Positions 1-11,314 of a DNA stretch of 64,000 nucleotides are shown here, in pieces; within the stretch, counting starts at the first letter, position 1, and each line of letters starts with the position of its first letter. The notes below the pieces were generated by a model. The model made no database searches, was not told where the DNA came from, and was given only the letters and a program-made list of their open reading frames with translations. The stretch is from Peromyscus leucopus (Eukaryota > Chordata > Mammalia > Rodentia > Cricetidae): the NCBI RefSeq assembly GCF_004664715.2, contig NC_051083.1, forward strand, positions 102,805,563 through 102,869,562, given 5' to 3'. Position numbers and translations under genes: made by a program.

Positions 1-168
1 TTAGGTGTACCTGAGCATAATAGCTCATTCACACGTATAATCCCAGCACTCAGGAGGCAGCATGGCAGGAAGATCATGTCAAGTTTGAGGCCAGCATGGT
101 CTGCATAGTGAATGCCAGGAATGCATAACAAGGCTCTGTCTCAAAAAATAATAATAAAAATAAATAAA
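1..168 (+). repeat. Old B1 SINE
   Basis: Contains ataatcccagcactcaggag and gtttgaggccagcatggtct, then an A-rich tail at 145-170. The element may extend left of the window. Confidence 0.7.
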
Positions 169-177
169 AAAGAGCAA

Positions 178-478
178 AAGAGATGGCTCTCCATAATAAT
201 ACTTGCTATGCAAACAAGAGGACCTGAGTTTGAATACCAAACACCCACATACAAGCCCTGCATGACTGCACCTGCCATAACCCTAGTATGGGGGGTGGCA
301 GAAACAGGTGGATTCCAGCAGCTTGTTGGCTGGCCAGCCTAGCCAAAATGGTGACCTTAGGGTTCAGTGAGAGACCCTGTGTCAAAAAAAAAGTTAGCAG
401 TAGAGCAAATCACCTGCTGGGCTTTGTAAGTACACAAACCCATACACACATGCTCATATACTGTAAATCTACACATAG
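178..478 (+). repeat. B4A SINE
   Basis: Has the tRNA/ID-like head (agagatggctctcc... gaggacctgagtttgaa) and the B4-specific middle (gctggccagcctagcc, agtgagagaccctgtgtc), ending in a CA-rich tail. Confidence 0.65.
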
Positions 479-596
479 AGAAAAAAACCAAAAGAATTAT
501 TAGATCTAAAACATCCCCAAATTAAATGGCTTTCTTTACTTAAACATAAGAAGCATTTCACCCTGAACTGAAAATTCATATTTGCTTTTGCCTGGT

Positions 597-790
597 TGTT
601 GTTGGTGGTGGTAGTGGTGCTGGTGATGCTGGTGCTGGTGGTGCTGGTGCTGGTGGTGATGGTGTGTGTATGTGTTGACATGTCTTATTATATAGCCTTG
701 GTTGGTGTCAAACCCTTGATCCATCTCTCTCAGCATCTCCAGCCCTGGGATTGCAGGCCTGTTCCACTACATCCACCTCAGCACATGTTT
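597..790 (-). repeat. (TGG/TGC)n simple repeat and B1-like fragment
   Basis: 597-666 is a degenerate GGTGGTGCTGGTG repeat. 680-790 reads as a decayed reverse B1 (tatagccttggttggtgtcaa, ctgggattgcaggcctgttcc). Confidence 0.5.
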
Positions 791-850
791 TTATTTACAA
801 AATATTAGTGTGTTATAAATTTAGGAAATATCTTGTAAATGGCTGTTTGA

Positions 851-998
851 TCTAGGCATAATAATGTGCTTCTGATCTCAGCACTTGAGAGATAGAGGCA
901 TTGATCAGGAGTTCAAATTCATCTTCAGTTGTATAGTAAGTTTCAGGCCAACCTTGACTACACAAGAATGTTGTCTTAAAACAACAACAAAAAATGGC
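851..998 (+). repeat. Old B1 SINE
   Basis: Contains ctgatctcagcacttgagag and tcaggccaaccttgactacac with an A-rich end. Confidence 0.65.
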
Positions 999-1334
999 TA
1001 GTTTTGTTCCAATTCAATCATAGATTATATTGATTGCTGTTGGCTCTGTAGATTGATAGAAATATATTTATTAGTGAAGTTTTAACATACTCATAACATA
1101 TTGAAGTGGGGAAAAACCTTCTACATATCAATTAGTAAATTTAGGTTCTAAATTTAGTGACCTCCAACTGTCAATTGGTGACTCATGGAGATAGGACAGT
1201 TGGTAGCAATATGGCAATTTGGAGACTCAATTTGAATCTGTACAAATTCATGTAAGTTGAAAACTTTATTATCTTGTGATAACTTATTTCATAAAATAAG
1301 ACATAGAACATGATTTTCTAAGAATGTTAAAAAA

Positions 1335-1446
1335 CAGACGTAGTGTATTCCTGTAATATTAGTACTTGAGAAAATGGAGACAGGCGAATCATGAGTTCAA
1401 GATCAATTTAGGCTGTATACCAAGACTCTGTTTCAAAAATCCAAAA
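1335..1446 (+). repeat. Old B1 SINE
   Basis: Contains attcctgtaatattagtac, gttcaagatcaatttaggct and gactctgtttcaaaaatcc. Confidence 0.55.
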
Positions 1447-1547
1447 CTAAAACAAATTAATATATTAAAAACAAGTAGTTATAGGATAAGTTCACTGGTA
1501 GTCTTTTTCCTTAATTTCCTTTTTTTAAATTTTTACTTTTTTGTTGT

Positions 1548-1695
1548 TCTGCTTTTGAGGCAGAGTCTTACAATGTAGCCACAGCTGCCCTGGAACTCAC
1601 CATGCAGACCAGGCTAACTTGACACATAGAAATCCTCTTGCCTCTGCCTCCCCAGTACTGAGATTAATGGTGCGTACCGCCATGTCCAGCCCAAT
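1548..1695 (-). repeat. B1 SINE
   Basis: Reverse B1: ttttgaggcagagtctta, tgccctggaactcaccatgc, gattaatggtgcgtaccgcc. Confidence 0.75.
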
Positions 1696-1764
1696 TGGTA
1701 GTGTTTAAAAGAATATTGTGTGCATGTGTGTGAAAACGAGCAGGCTGTTGTGGGTTCATGTGCT

Positions 1765-2250
1765 TATGCAAGCTAGTGGTTAATGTCAGGTGTCTTCCTC
1801 AGTCACCCTTTCCCTTATATTTTGAGGCAGAATTGCTCCCTGGAGCTCTACTAGTGGGCAAGCCTAGTTGCTCACAAAGCCCCAGTCAGTGATCTTGTTC
1901 CCCTGCTGCTAGGATTATAGTTGCATATCACCATACTTGTCTTTTTAAAAAGATTTATTTATCTTATGTGTCTAGATGTTTTTCCTGTATATATGAATAT
2001 GTGCTGCATGTGTGTCTGGTATCTGTAGAGGGCAGATAAAGGCATCAGATTCCCTGGAACTGGAGTGTCCCAGTGCTTGTAAGCTGCCATGTGGGTGCTG
2101 GGAACTGCACAAGTCCTCTGCAAATACTCTTAACCCCTGAGCCATTTCTCCAGCCCCCATGCCTGTCTTACAAAGGTTCTGGGGATCCGAACTCAGGTCT
2201 TCATGCTTACATGGTAAGCACTTTATAGACTGAGTCCTTCCCTCAGCCCC
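1765..2250 (-). repeat. B4-family SINE with a nested B3
   Basis: The outer element is 1765-1945 and 2160-2250 (ends ggttctggggatccgaactc ... ccctcagcccc). A B3 SINE (1948-2159, reverse) sits inside it: it starts with an A/T-rich tail, contains ccatgtgggtgctgggaact and ends atttctccagcccc. The flanks catacttgtctt and catgcctgtctt look like a diverged target duplication. Confidence 0.65.
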
Positions 2251-3445
2251 TCATTGGTAGTCTTATAGGAAAGAAAATAATTTCTGATTTGGGATCTATA
2301 ACTGGTGCAACAGTCAATATATTCTATTCAGATCATTGTTATAACTTTAATAAAGTCTGATAAATTTACCAACTGAGGTAGTGTGTGTTCCCTCCTCATA
2401 TTCCTGCTGCAATTTTGGTAGCTGTTTTCTGGGAGTATAGTGGAGATAATATTAGAAGGGAATAGTAGTTTGAGATCATGGAAATTGTGGTGCTGGAGAT
2501 GGAAGAGGTGAATGTCACCCTAAACACCTAAAATAGGGACCAGATTATAAGCTACTTCTTGCGGCCTGGTAACTGAGATATGTATAATTCCTAAGGTCAT
2601 TTTTTTCATAGGGGCACACATATGCAATGCAAATTCAGTAACCATTTCTGTTAGAGATTAATGCCTAGTTTAAGCATTGTTTAAAATAATAAAATTTGTG
2701 CCCATTTTATGATGCCCCACTGATATTTTACTTGAATTGATAACCTGTTTTTTATTCTGTTCACAAACATCTAATTTATTATCCATGATCTTTCTTTCAT
2801 CAGTTCTTTTCCCTTTCTGCTTTGAGATATTTTTCAGCTAAACAGTTAAATCCTTAATTGGTTGCTTTCTTGCTCTTCAAAGTGGAATTCTGTCTATTAT
2901 TTTATTTCCAATTGAACCATCTTTATATTAGTCTGGTCCCATGATTCGAAATTGAAGGAAAAGCAACTAAAACATAATATGGACTTCATATCTTATAGCA
3001 ACCTCAGTGTTTTTCCCCCTAGTCAGTATACAAATTTATCTCAGTTACTATAGCAACCAGTCTATCAGTTATTCTTCTAGCTGTTTAGCCTTCTCTCAGA
3101 TCCTGGGATTTGCCATATAATTAGGCTCTGCAAATGTGCTTCAGGTCTCAGCATTTTATTACTAGCTGCAGCTGTCTAGCAGTTTACAATTTGTCATTCC
3201 ATCAGGGTTGGTTGCTCTCAAGTTCACTAAACCTTTTTGTCTCCAAACATGCAAACATTTTAAACATACCAAACTATTTTTGTTTCATTGTTAGCCATCG
3301 CCTTGAAGACTGAATGCACTGCATCACTACCATCCATGTTTATCCCTTTGTATTATCAGTGAGAGTGAATTTCAAGCCCAAAGGTGACCATTCAGAAAAT
3401 ACATTTAACAGTAACGTTTTGGATACATTATCATCATCACTAAAT
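2251..3445. other. Intronic sequence, nothing recognised
   Basis: AT-rich sequence with no repeat I recognise and no supported reading frame or splice-flanked exon. Confidence 0.5.
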
Positions 3446-3460
3446 AACTGAAGCACCTTG

Positions 3461-3625
3461 CCGGGCGGTGGTGGTGCACGCCTTTAATCCCAGCACTCGG
3501 AAGGCAGAGCCAGGCGGATCTCTGTGAGTTCGAGGCCAGCCTGGGCTACCAAGTGAGCTCCAGGAAAAGACGCAAAGCTACACAGAGAAACCCTGTCTCG
3601 AAAAAACAAACACACAAACAAAAAA
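3461..3625 (+). repeat. Young B1 SINE with target duplication
   Basis: Near-consensus cricetid-type B1 (gccgggcggtggtgg to ccctgtctcg and an A-rich tail). It is flanked by aactgaagcaccttg at 3446-3460 and 3626-3640. Confidence 0.95.
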
Positions 3626-3962
3626 AACTGAAGCACCTTGAGTAAAAACACATGGGTTCACCAAATAAATAATCCGGCTTAAAAAATGATTTTCATAGGC
3701 TGTAGAAAGATTGCTTAGCCTTCAGATTAATTTATTATAGTTTGAGAAAATGTTATCTTTCTTTAGCCACCTTTGAATAAGCAAAAAAGGAAGAAAAACT
3801 TAATTATTGTATGGTTCTTTAAATTTTCCCATTCACTTAATAAATTTTGTCTTCTATAAATGTCACAATTTATGTAACTAAAATAGCTTTAATATATATG
3901 TTTATCCTGCTGAAATATAAGGAATATTTACAAAATTCAAGTTGTTTCTGTTAATGCATGGT

Positions 3963-4030
3963 TTTGGTACTATTTTTTTTCCCCTCGGAGCTGAGGACCA
4001 AACCCAGGGCCTTGAAATCCCCAACCCCGG
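3963..4030 (-). repeat. ID SINE, internally shortened
   Basis: Reverse ID: poly(T), then ctcggagctgaggaccaaac, ccagggccttg and ccccaacccc, flanked by ggtactatt / ggtactaatt. Confidence 0.75.
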
Positions 4031-4094
4031 TACTAATTGTTAATACTGCGAAGGTGCAGTAATAATTTCTGAATGTGTACAGCTGTTCTCTAGA

Positions 4095-4274
4095 GTCGGG
4101 CGGTGGTGGCGCACACCTTTAATCCCAGCACTCGGGAGGCAGAGCCAGGCGGATCTCTGTGAGTTCGAGGCCAGCCTGGGCTACCAAGTGAGTTCCAGGA
4201 AAGGTGCAAAGCTACACAGGGAAACCCTGTCTCGAAAAAAAAAACAAACAAAAAAACAAACAAACAAACAAAAA
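4095..4274 (+). repeat. Young B1 SINE with target duplication
   Basis: Near-consensus B1 flanked by acagctgttctctaga at 4079-4094 and 4275-4290. The tail is an AAAC repeat. Confidence 0.95.
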
Positions 4275-4413
4275 ACAGCTGTTCTCTAGAACTGAATGAA
4301 TTCTAGGTCATTAGTCTGTCAATGACTGTACCAATATAGATGTCATCTCTATACATAATGACATAAACCACTTCTTTTTAAGATCAAAGGAAAATTTTTA
4401 AAAAACTGATATG

Positions 4414-4568
4414 AGCTGGGCGTGGTGGTACACACCTTTAATCTCAGCACTTGGGAAGGCAGAGGCAGGCGGATCTCTGTGAGTTTGAGGCCAGCCTAGT
4501 CTACAGAGTGAGTTCCAGGACAGGCAGGCCTGTTACACAGAGAAACTCTGTCTTTAAAAAAAAAAAAA
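4414..4568 (+). repeat. B1 SINE
   Basis: gctgggcgtggtggtacacac to gaaactctgtctttaaaaa. The flanks aaaaactgatatg and aaaacctgctatg are a diverged target duplication. Confidence 0.9.
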
Positions 4569-6021
4569 CCTGCTATGTAAAAATATACATGTCTGTGGCT
4601 TAATATGATGTTTTGATACATGTATAAATTGTGTAGTGTTTCCATTTATTGTTTCTTTATGGTGAAAACATATGTGCAGTAATACACCAAAATTTCTTGC
4701 TTCTAACTAACACAGTACCCATTTGTCAGTCTCACCACATTCTTCCCGTCTTATTTTTCTCACTTCTGGTAACCATGACTCTACTCCATCCATGAGATTT
4801 ACTTACCTGGATTCTATATGAATGAGCTAGTGAAGTACTTATCTTTTGTGTCTAATTGATTTAACTTAACAAAATTATATCCATTTCCACCAAAGCTGTC
4901 ATAAATGACACACTTTAATCATTTGATATGACTGAATAGTATTCTAATGTGTATATGTACCATATTTCTATTAGACACTTGACTATTGTTAATAGTGCTA
5001 TAGTAAACTTAGGAGTGCAGACACATCTTTTTGGTGAATTTATTTCATTTCCTTTCGATATATAACAATAGTAAGAATGCTCGATCATATAATTGTTCTC
5101 TTTTTAACTTTTAAGGAAATCCCATGCTGTTTTTCAGTGATAGCTATACTAATTTACATTCCCATCACTTGCATGCAAGGATTCCATTTCCTCCACAACC
5201 ATACCAGCATTTATCAATAGAGTGAGGTGATACCTTATTGTTCTTCTGATTTGCATTTCCATGACAGTTAGTGCTATACAGTATATTTTCATTTACCAAT
5301 TGGCCATTTGTATATATTCTTTTGACAAATTTCTATTTAGGTCTAATGTCCATTCTTTATTGGATTACTTAGGACTTTATTTTGCTGTTAATTTATTTGA
5401 GTTCTTTTTAGATTCTGACCATTAACCTATTGTCAGATGTTATAGTTTTCATTTTTTCCTATTCTATAAATTGTCTCTTTATTGTTTCCTTTGCTGTGCT
5501 GAAGCTTTTAAGTTTAATAAAATCCTAGTTGTTGTTTTTTTAAAGAAATGCATTTGTCCACTGTGCTTCTGGATTCCTACCTAGAAAACTCATTGCTTGT
5601 GCCTCTGTACCTTAAAATGTTTTCCTTATTCTGTATTCTAGTAATGTCAGTTTCCAGTTTTATATTTAGGTCTTTAATCTGCTTTCAGTTGATTTTTGTA
5701 ATTGGTAAGAGATATGGGTCTAATTTCATTCTTCTGTATTTGAAAATGTGATTTCTCCAACTCTATTGTCTTTTCTCTAATTTGTGTTCTTGGTACTTTT
5801 GTTAGTGATAGTTGGGAATAGATATGTGAGTTTTTTTCTAGGCTCCTGTTTTGTTCTATTTATGCCAATGCTGTGCTCTTTTAATGACAATAGCTTTGTA
5901 GTTTGTTTTGAAATTAGGCAACATGATTCTTCCTGCTTTTGTTGTTTATGCTCAAGACTCTTTTGGCTGTTTCAGGGTTTTGTATTTGTGTAAGTGCACA
6001 TGCACAGTTACATAGGAACTT

Positions 6022-6136
6022 ATTTTGTACTTATTCATTAAGTCAGTAGCCTAAGATGGCCTCAGTCTCAATGCAGTCCTCCTACCTCAGCCTCTCAAGT
6101 GTTGGAATCACAGAAAGAAACCATCACAGTTTGTTC
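6022..6136 (-). repeat. SINE insertion with target duplication
   Basis: A B1-like reverse sequence is flanked by cataggaactt at 6011-6021 and 6137-6147. It interrupts the old L1. Confidence 0.6.
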
Positions 6137-6311
6137 CATAGGAACTTCATAATGATTGTTTTTATCCCTTTATTCTGTGAAGAATGTCACTGATGTTTTA
6201 GTAAGGATTACATTGAATATGTAGATCACTTTAGTATGGACATTTAAGCAACATCAATTCATACAATTCATGAACATAATAAATCTTCTGTTTCCTTAAT
6301 TAGCAGTATTT

Positions 6312-6774
6312 TGTGGTGGTATTCTAATTGTACTGAAATGTGATTTTGATTGTATGTTAATAAATAAAGTTGCCCGGGGGTCAGAGCTATTAGAGCCATA
6401 GACAGAGTGTGGTGGTGGTGGTGGTGGTGGGGTGGGGTGGTGGGGGGCGGGCGGCGCGCGGCGGCGGCACACGCCTTTAATCCCATAGATCTCTGTGTGT
6501 TCAGGATATAGCCAGCATTGGAGACATATGCCTTTAAGACCTAGGAGGCTGTACATTCAGACAGTGACGAGGCAGTCACGTGTTTGGGTTTACAACCAAT
6601 GAGAAGGCAGAATGACTAGAAAAAACGACTTACACACAGGAAATAGCTCTCTTTCGGGAAGCTGGGACAGCAGGAGGAAGGGTGAGATTTTAGCTCTGAG
6701 CTCTGACCTCTTGGCTTTCTCTTTTACATTGTTTCTGTGTTTCTTATTTAATAAGACGGTTGGTTACATCTACA
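6312..6774 (+). mobile_element. Solo LTR (ERV2/ERVK-like) with 6-bp target duplication
   Basis: The element starts TGTGGTGG and ends CTACA, giving TG...CA ends, and is flanked on both sides by GTATTT (6306-6311 and 6775-6780). It carries an AATAAA signal near its start (6361-6368) and a G-rich, GGTGG-repeat segment (6410-6470). That segment runs into acacgcctttaatccca, a B1-like piece. No internal retroviral genes follow, so it is a solo LTR or short non-autonomous unit. It sits in the old antisense L1, whose sequence resumes directly after the second GTATTT. A 6-bp duplication is typical of ERV2-class insertions. Subfamily not named. Confidence 0.75.
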
Positions 6775-6814
6775 GTATTTTATAATTTTTATTGTAGAGT
6801 TAGTTTGAAGCATG

Positions 6815-6952
6815 TGTGTTTTTGTGTGTTTCTTGTTGAGATAGGTCCTCATATAGCCCAGGTTTGATGCATGCATAGCTGAAGATGACCTTGAACTTCT
6901 AGCTTCCTGCCACTCAAGTGCTGGATTACAGACAAGCCACCATGCCCCTCTT
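6815..6952 (-). repeat. Old B1 SINE
   Basis: Reverse B1-like sequence (gttgagataggtcctcatat, caagtgctggattacagac). It splits the old L1. Confidence 0.65.
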
Positions 6953-7089
6953 ACAGAGCTCTTTCAACTCTTTATTTAAATTTATTCCTGGGTGGGTTTT
7001 TTTTTGTAGTCATTATAAATAGGATTGCTTTATTTCCTTTTCAGATAATTCACTCTTAATATCTAGCAACACAACTGATTGTTGTACAT

Positions 7090-7235
7090 TGATTAATTAT
7101 TTTTGAGACAAGATCTCACATAAGCCAGGCTGGTTTTGAATTCCATATGTAGTTGAGGATGATGACCACCTTTTGCTTCTCCTGCCTCCATTTCCCAAGT
7201 ACTGGGATTACAGGTATATGCTACCATGCCCAGAT
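7090..7235 (-). repeat. Old B1 SINE
   Basis: Reverse B1: tttttgagacaagatctcac, agtactgggattacaggta, taccatgcccag. Confidence 0.75.
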
Positions 7236-7594
7236 AGTTTATTAGAATTTAACTTTTAATACATTGAATGCACTTTTCAAAAAGTAGTTATCTTTCCAAG
7301 TTAAAAGATTGTTGTAGTACAACTTGTTAATTTATTCTTTTGGTTGTGAAATTACTTAGTACTCCTGATTTTTGTTTTTTATTTAAATCATGATTTGTGT
7401 GGTTTCATTTAAATACTTGTATATCCAAAACTGTTCTTGAATTCTAATAATGTTCTCAAAGAAAACTTTAACTTCACAAATAGACTTAGGCACAGAAAAT
7501 TTTACTTTGCCAAGGAGCCCCCTGATCCTTATATTTTTAAAAGAAAGGGGACTTACTTCTTTTTAAATCCTAGAGTTAAAGCATCATATTTGTG

Positions 7595-7735
7595 ATTTTT
7601 TTATTTTTTCTACGTCTCCCTGGCTAGCCTTGAATTCACTATGTAGCCCGAAAGATAACCCTGAACACCTGACCTTCCTACCTTCACCTTCTAAGCGCTG
7701 GGTAGGCATATATCATCATTCTTCACTTTATTTTT
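7595..7735 (-). repeat. Old B1-like SINE
   Basis: Contains ccctggctagccttgaattc and ttctaagcgctgggtaggc. Strongly diverged. Confidence 0.5.
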
Positions 7736-7739
7736 GAGG

Positions 7740-8582
7740 TTTTCTGATAGGGAACTAACATTTCCCCCCCCCCCATTCCTTAAGCTCTTCTAGCACAAAA
7801 CTCATTAAACCCTGAATATTCTTCTAAACTACAGATTAAACTTTCCAGAAAACCAATAGATGTGCTGTATTCAAATACACATTGTTTAAAGCAGGCATTT
7901 GGTCATTAAGTAGGTTAATGAGGAGGATTGGGAGTATTCCTTCTTGAATTGCTAAGAGTAGTTGCAGATGAAACTTAATTTCATAGTCTTCTTTAAATTG
8001 GTCTCTGAAAGTCTTTAATAAAATTAGGAGACTGGAGGAATCACCTTTTTTGTTTATCAACAGTACTGTGAACATTCTAGGCACCCATTTAAAAGTTTCT
8101 ATTTTAAAGATATGCTTATATATCCATGTCAAACTAAAATGACAGGTGATATCCACACCTCCTTGCCAGCTTTCTCCTTCCTAGATTAGCTAATATCATT
8201 ACTGTTTTAAGATTTACTAATGTAACTCCTTGTCCCTTCCAACTGAAAAAGGATAGTAATGGATGAAATGTAAAGGGTAAGGGACTTTGGGAAGAAGCAA
8301 GGGAAAACTTGCTTAAATTGGATATAATATAGACACTGGTAAATGGGATTGGTTGATGTCTCAGCTGGGAGTTATTGGGTTAGTGAAAGATGGGCAAGCC
8401 AGTACCTTGATGAATAAGGGCAAATAGATTTGTCAATAGTAGGTATTTGATCTTTATCAGATTGGTTTAAAGAGTTAAAGTAAATGACAGAGATTGGTCA
8501 TTTTCTTTTTTTTCCCCCTTTAGCTGACTTTTTCTATTTCCATTATGTCCCAGTCATAGCTCTTGACTGTTGACTTTTATTT

Positions 8583-8586
<4 letters not shown>
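7740..8586. other. Intronic sequence, nothing recognised
   Basis: Includes a C10-type run near 7765 and a 106-codon open stretch on the minus strand (7836-8156) with no recognisable domain, probably chance. Confidence 0.45.

Positions 8587-8644
<58 letters not shown>
8587..8644. repeat. (CT)29 perfect microsatellite
   Basis: 58 bases of uninterrupted CT. All pyrimidine on the + strand, so a mirror repeat able in principle to form a triplex. Confidence 0.98.
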
Positions 8645-8647
<3 letters not shown>

Positions 8648-9284
8648 AGCATAGAGAGATCTCCACAATTGATATGTAGAAGAATGTTTAAGTGGAACTA
8701 GAATTGGTTTGTAAGCATGTTCTCTAATGTTCCACTTCTCTTTTACTTTTCGTAGCTCTGTCAAATGTCCACCCATTCAAGTCCACGTACACACACTAGT
8801 TTTCATAAGAGGAACCAGGTAAGGGAGAGGGCTGAGATGAGGGCAGTGTTTTGCATTTACGGAATTTTTGTAACCCGAGAATATCTTCTACTCAGTAAAT
8901 ACTAAATGTTTACAGTGGAGTCTTAGATGTTGACAGTTATCCTGCACACATCAATTCCTCGTTATCAGCCTTGTTTTTCAGTGTGAATGTGTTCAAAATA
9001 AGAAAGAAATGATATGTAACTCTACATGTTGTTACATACAAAGAGTGATAAATAAATGCCATAGTGTGTTGGCAGTTCACTTTCAGAGTTCTTTTATGTA
9101 CATAGTCACTCCTGACCATCTTGTAATTCTTTGAGATGGGAGAGTTTTTGTGAGGTGAGTAGGATGATTATTGACAGATCAGTATGATAAAGGACTTGTT
9201 GCATAGTCATCCAAGGGGTAGAACTTCACTAACCTGTGTCATTAGATGTAAGTGTATAATGGAGAATTTAAAAGCCTAAGTTCA
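8645..9284. other. Intronic sequence, nothing recognised
   Basis: No repeat or exon recognised by eye. Confidence 0.45.
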
Positions 9285-9655
9285 GACCAACAGGATGGCT
9301 CAGCAGATAAAGATGCTTGCTACCAATGCTGACGCATGTGTTTGATCCCTGGATCCCCATGGTAGAAGGAGAAAACCAACTCTTGAAAGTTGTTTTCTGG
9401 CTGGGCGTTGGTGGCGCACGCCTTTAATCCCAGCACTCGGGAGGCAGAGCCAGGCGGATCTCTGTGAGTTCAAGGCTTGCCTGAGCTACCAAGTGAGTTC
9501 CAGGAAAGGCGCAAAGTTACACAGAGAAACCCTGTCTCGAAAAAAAAAAAGACAGTTGTTTTCTGACCTCTACATGTGTGCTGTGACATGTTAGTGCAAT
9601 GCACGCGCGCGCGCGCACACACACACACACACACACAAATGTAAAAAATAAAAAG
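9285..9655 (+). repeat. RSINE1 split by a young B1
   Basis: The RSINE1 head (caggatggctcagcagataa ... ccatggtagaaggagaaaac) and tail (ttctgacctctacatgtgtg ending in a CG/CA run at 9602-9637) are separated by a B1 at 9400-9553. The B1 is flanked by agttgttttctg at 9388-9399 and 9554-9565. Confidence 0.9.
9400..9553 (+). repeat. Young B1 SINE nested in RSINE1
   Basis: Near-consensus B1, gctgggcgttggtggcgcac to ccctgtctcg plus A tail, with a perfect 12-bp target duplication. Confidence 0.95.
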
Positions 9656-10135
9656 TCTAGGTTTCTCTCCACTTTTTCTAAAGAGTGAGTATTTTGCTGT
9701 TTTACATGTGATTTGTTAGAATAATAAAAGTAATCTTACCATTTGCATATGTAAAATACAAATTTTAAAAACATGATAAATGGCATTTTAATTTTCTTGG
9801 TATGCATTATTCTAATTAATTATTGGCCAAGAATCTAAAAGTGACTTTGCTATTGAAAAAGTTGGAATCCCAGACCCTGCTCACTGCCTTTTAAAGAATA
9901 TGGTCTTTGTTTCCAGGGGAGATCTCACTTAGTCTGGGCCACCAACTCATCAGAGTTTCTCTATGCATAATTTTTTCTGTAATTGTTTTATAGATTGTTG
10001 TCAGTTGTTTAGTCAGGCACAGTCCTGTTATGATTCTTTTGTAATGCTGATTCATTTTTTGGCCACAAGCCACTAACTGGAAACACAGTATTTCTTTTTT
10101 TTTCTCCTTTTCCCTTCAGATGTGTTTTCTAATAG
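9656..10135. other. Intronic sequence, nothing recognised
   Basis: AT-rich, no repeat or exon recognised. The same holds for 10322-10807. Confidence 0.45.
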
Positions 10136-10148
10136 TCACAATGAAATT

Positions 10149-10308
10149 TTTTGTTTGTTTGTTTTTCAAGATAGCGTTTCTCTGTGTAGTTTTGGTGCCT
10201 GTCCTGGATCTCGCTTTGTAGACCAGGCTGGCCTCGAACTCACAGAGATCCACCTGGCTCTGCTTCCCGAGTGCTGGGATTAAAGGCATGTGCCACCGCG
10301 GCCCAGCT
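10149..10308 (-). repeat. B1 SINE with target duplication
   Basis: Reverse B1 of the ggtgcctgtcctggatctcg type. It is flanked by tcacaatgaaatt at 10136-10148 and 10309-10321. Confidence 0.95.
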
Positions 10309-10807
10309 TCACAATGAAATTATGTGGTAGTCATTAACATTTCTCACCTAATCAACCCTCAGTTGACTGTTAAATAAATGGGAACATACATTTCTGACAT
10401 CTAACTAGAAAAGGTACATGAACAAAAATTATTAAAGATACAAGTAAGATTGAATCATCTTTATAATAAATAATAAAGGGCTTAAACTTGGCCTATGGAA
10501 TCTTTTATGTAGGTAAATGTTGTAGATAGTTTAAGCATTTTCTAGAATGTTAATTGCTAATAAATAAATATTTCATAAATGAGTATAGGAATAGAAATTC
10601 AAACATATAGAACAGAAATTGAATTCATAAAAATACAATTGAATTCTTAGTGAAATACAGTTTTTCTTATTAGTCATATTGAAAGAATATACATAGTGAA
10701 AAGCTACCAGCTATACCATGATCTTGTTTCAGTGATTAATTTACAACTTCCTTTCCTTATCAAGCCTTTTATTGCAGTATAACAGATTTTCTTTAGTTAA
10801 ATAAACC

Positions 10808-11033
10808 AAAGAACTAGGTTTGATGATGTCTGTCCTATAGTCTCAACTATTCAGAGAGCATGGGAATTGCAAGTACAAGGCCTGTCAGAGCTAGAGAGGG
10901 AGATCAAGGCCACTCTGGGAAGCTTCCTGATACCTGGTCTTAAATATAAAAAGCAAGGAGAAGGTATTTGCCTAGCACATGGGAAACTCTAGGTTCAACC
11001 CTCAACATTAAAAAAAAAAAAAAAAAAAAAAAA
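10808..11033 (+). repeat. B1/ID composite SINE with A24 tail
   Basis: A decayed B1-like first part (gtcctatagtctcaactatt, gagatcaaggccactctggg) is followed by an ID-like part (gtatttgcctagcacatggg, tctaggttcaaccctcaaca) and an uninterrupted poly(A) run of about 24 bases at 11010-11033. Confidence 0.6.
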
Positions 11034-11145
11034 GATTTGGTTTGTGTTTTGTTTCTCTTCCTGTCTTTGGTGATGACTAATGGACTCAGAAGAAGAATCA
11101 ACAGTCTGAAGAATAAGATCACTATCAATAGTTGTTTTTGTTTTT

Positions 11146-11312
11146 GTTTTACCATACATTTATTTGGTGAGGGGAGTGTCAGTGTGGGCATACACCATGG
11201 CACAGGTGCACAGGTCAGAGGGCAACTTTTGGAAGACAGCTCTCTCCTCAGTCTCAGGTCATCCAACTTGGCAGCAAGAGCCTTTCCCCAGTGAGCCATC
11301 TCACTGGCCCCT
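11146..11312 (-). repeat. RSINE1
   Basis: Reverse RSINE1: accatggcacaggtgcacag, gtcagagggcaacttttgg, agtgagccatctcactggcc. Confidence 0.8.
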
Positions 11313-11314
11313 AG

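Larger units (their letters stand above)
4590..7090 (-). mobile_element. Old L1 LINE, 3' UTR and ORF2 3' part, split by later insertions
   Basis: The + strand reads as reverse L1. Examples are the segment around 5400-5540 (ttgctgtgctgaagctttt) and 5630-5990, which align by eye to reverse-complemented ORF2 C-terminal coding sequence. The 4590-4900 part looks like a 3' UTR. The element resumes after each insertion: 6148-6305, 6775-6810 and 6955-7088. Inserts are a SINE (6022-6136), the solo LTR (6312-6774) and a B1 (about 6815-6952). No open frame remains. Confidence 0.75.

Noticed and set aside
10940..11299. Overlapping 119- and 108-codon openings on both strands
   Set aside because: They run through a poly(A) tail and an RSINE1, so they are repeat-derived.
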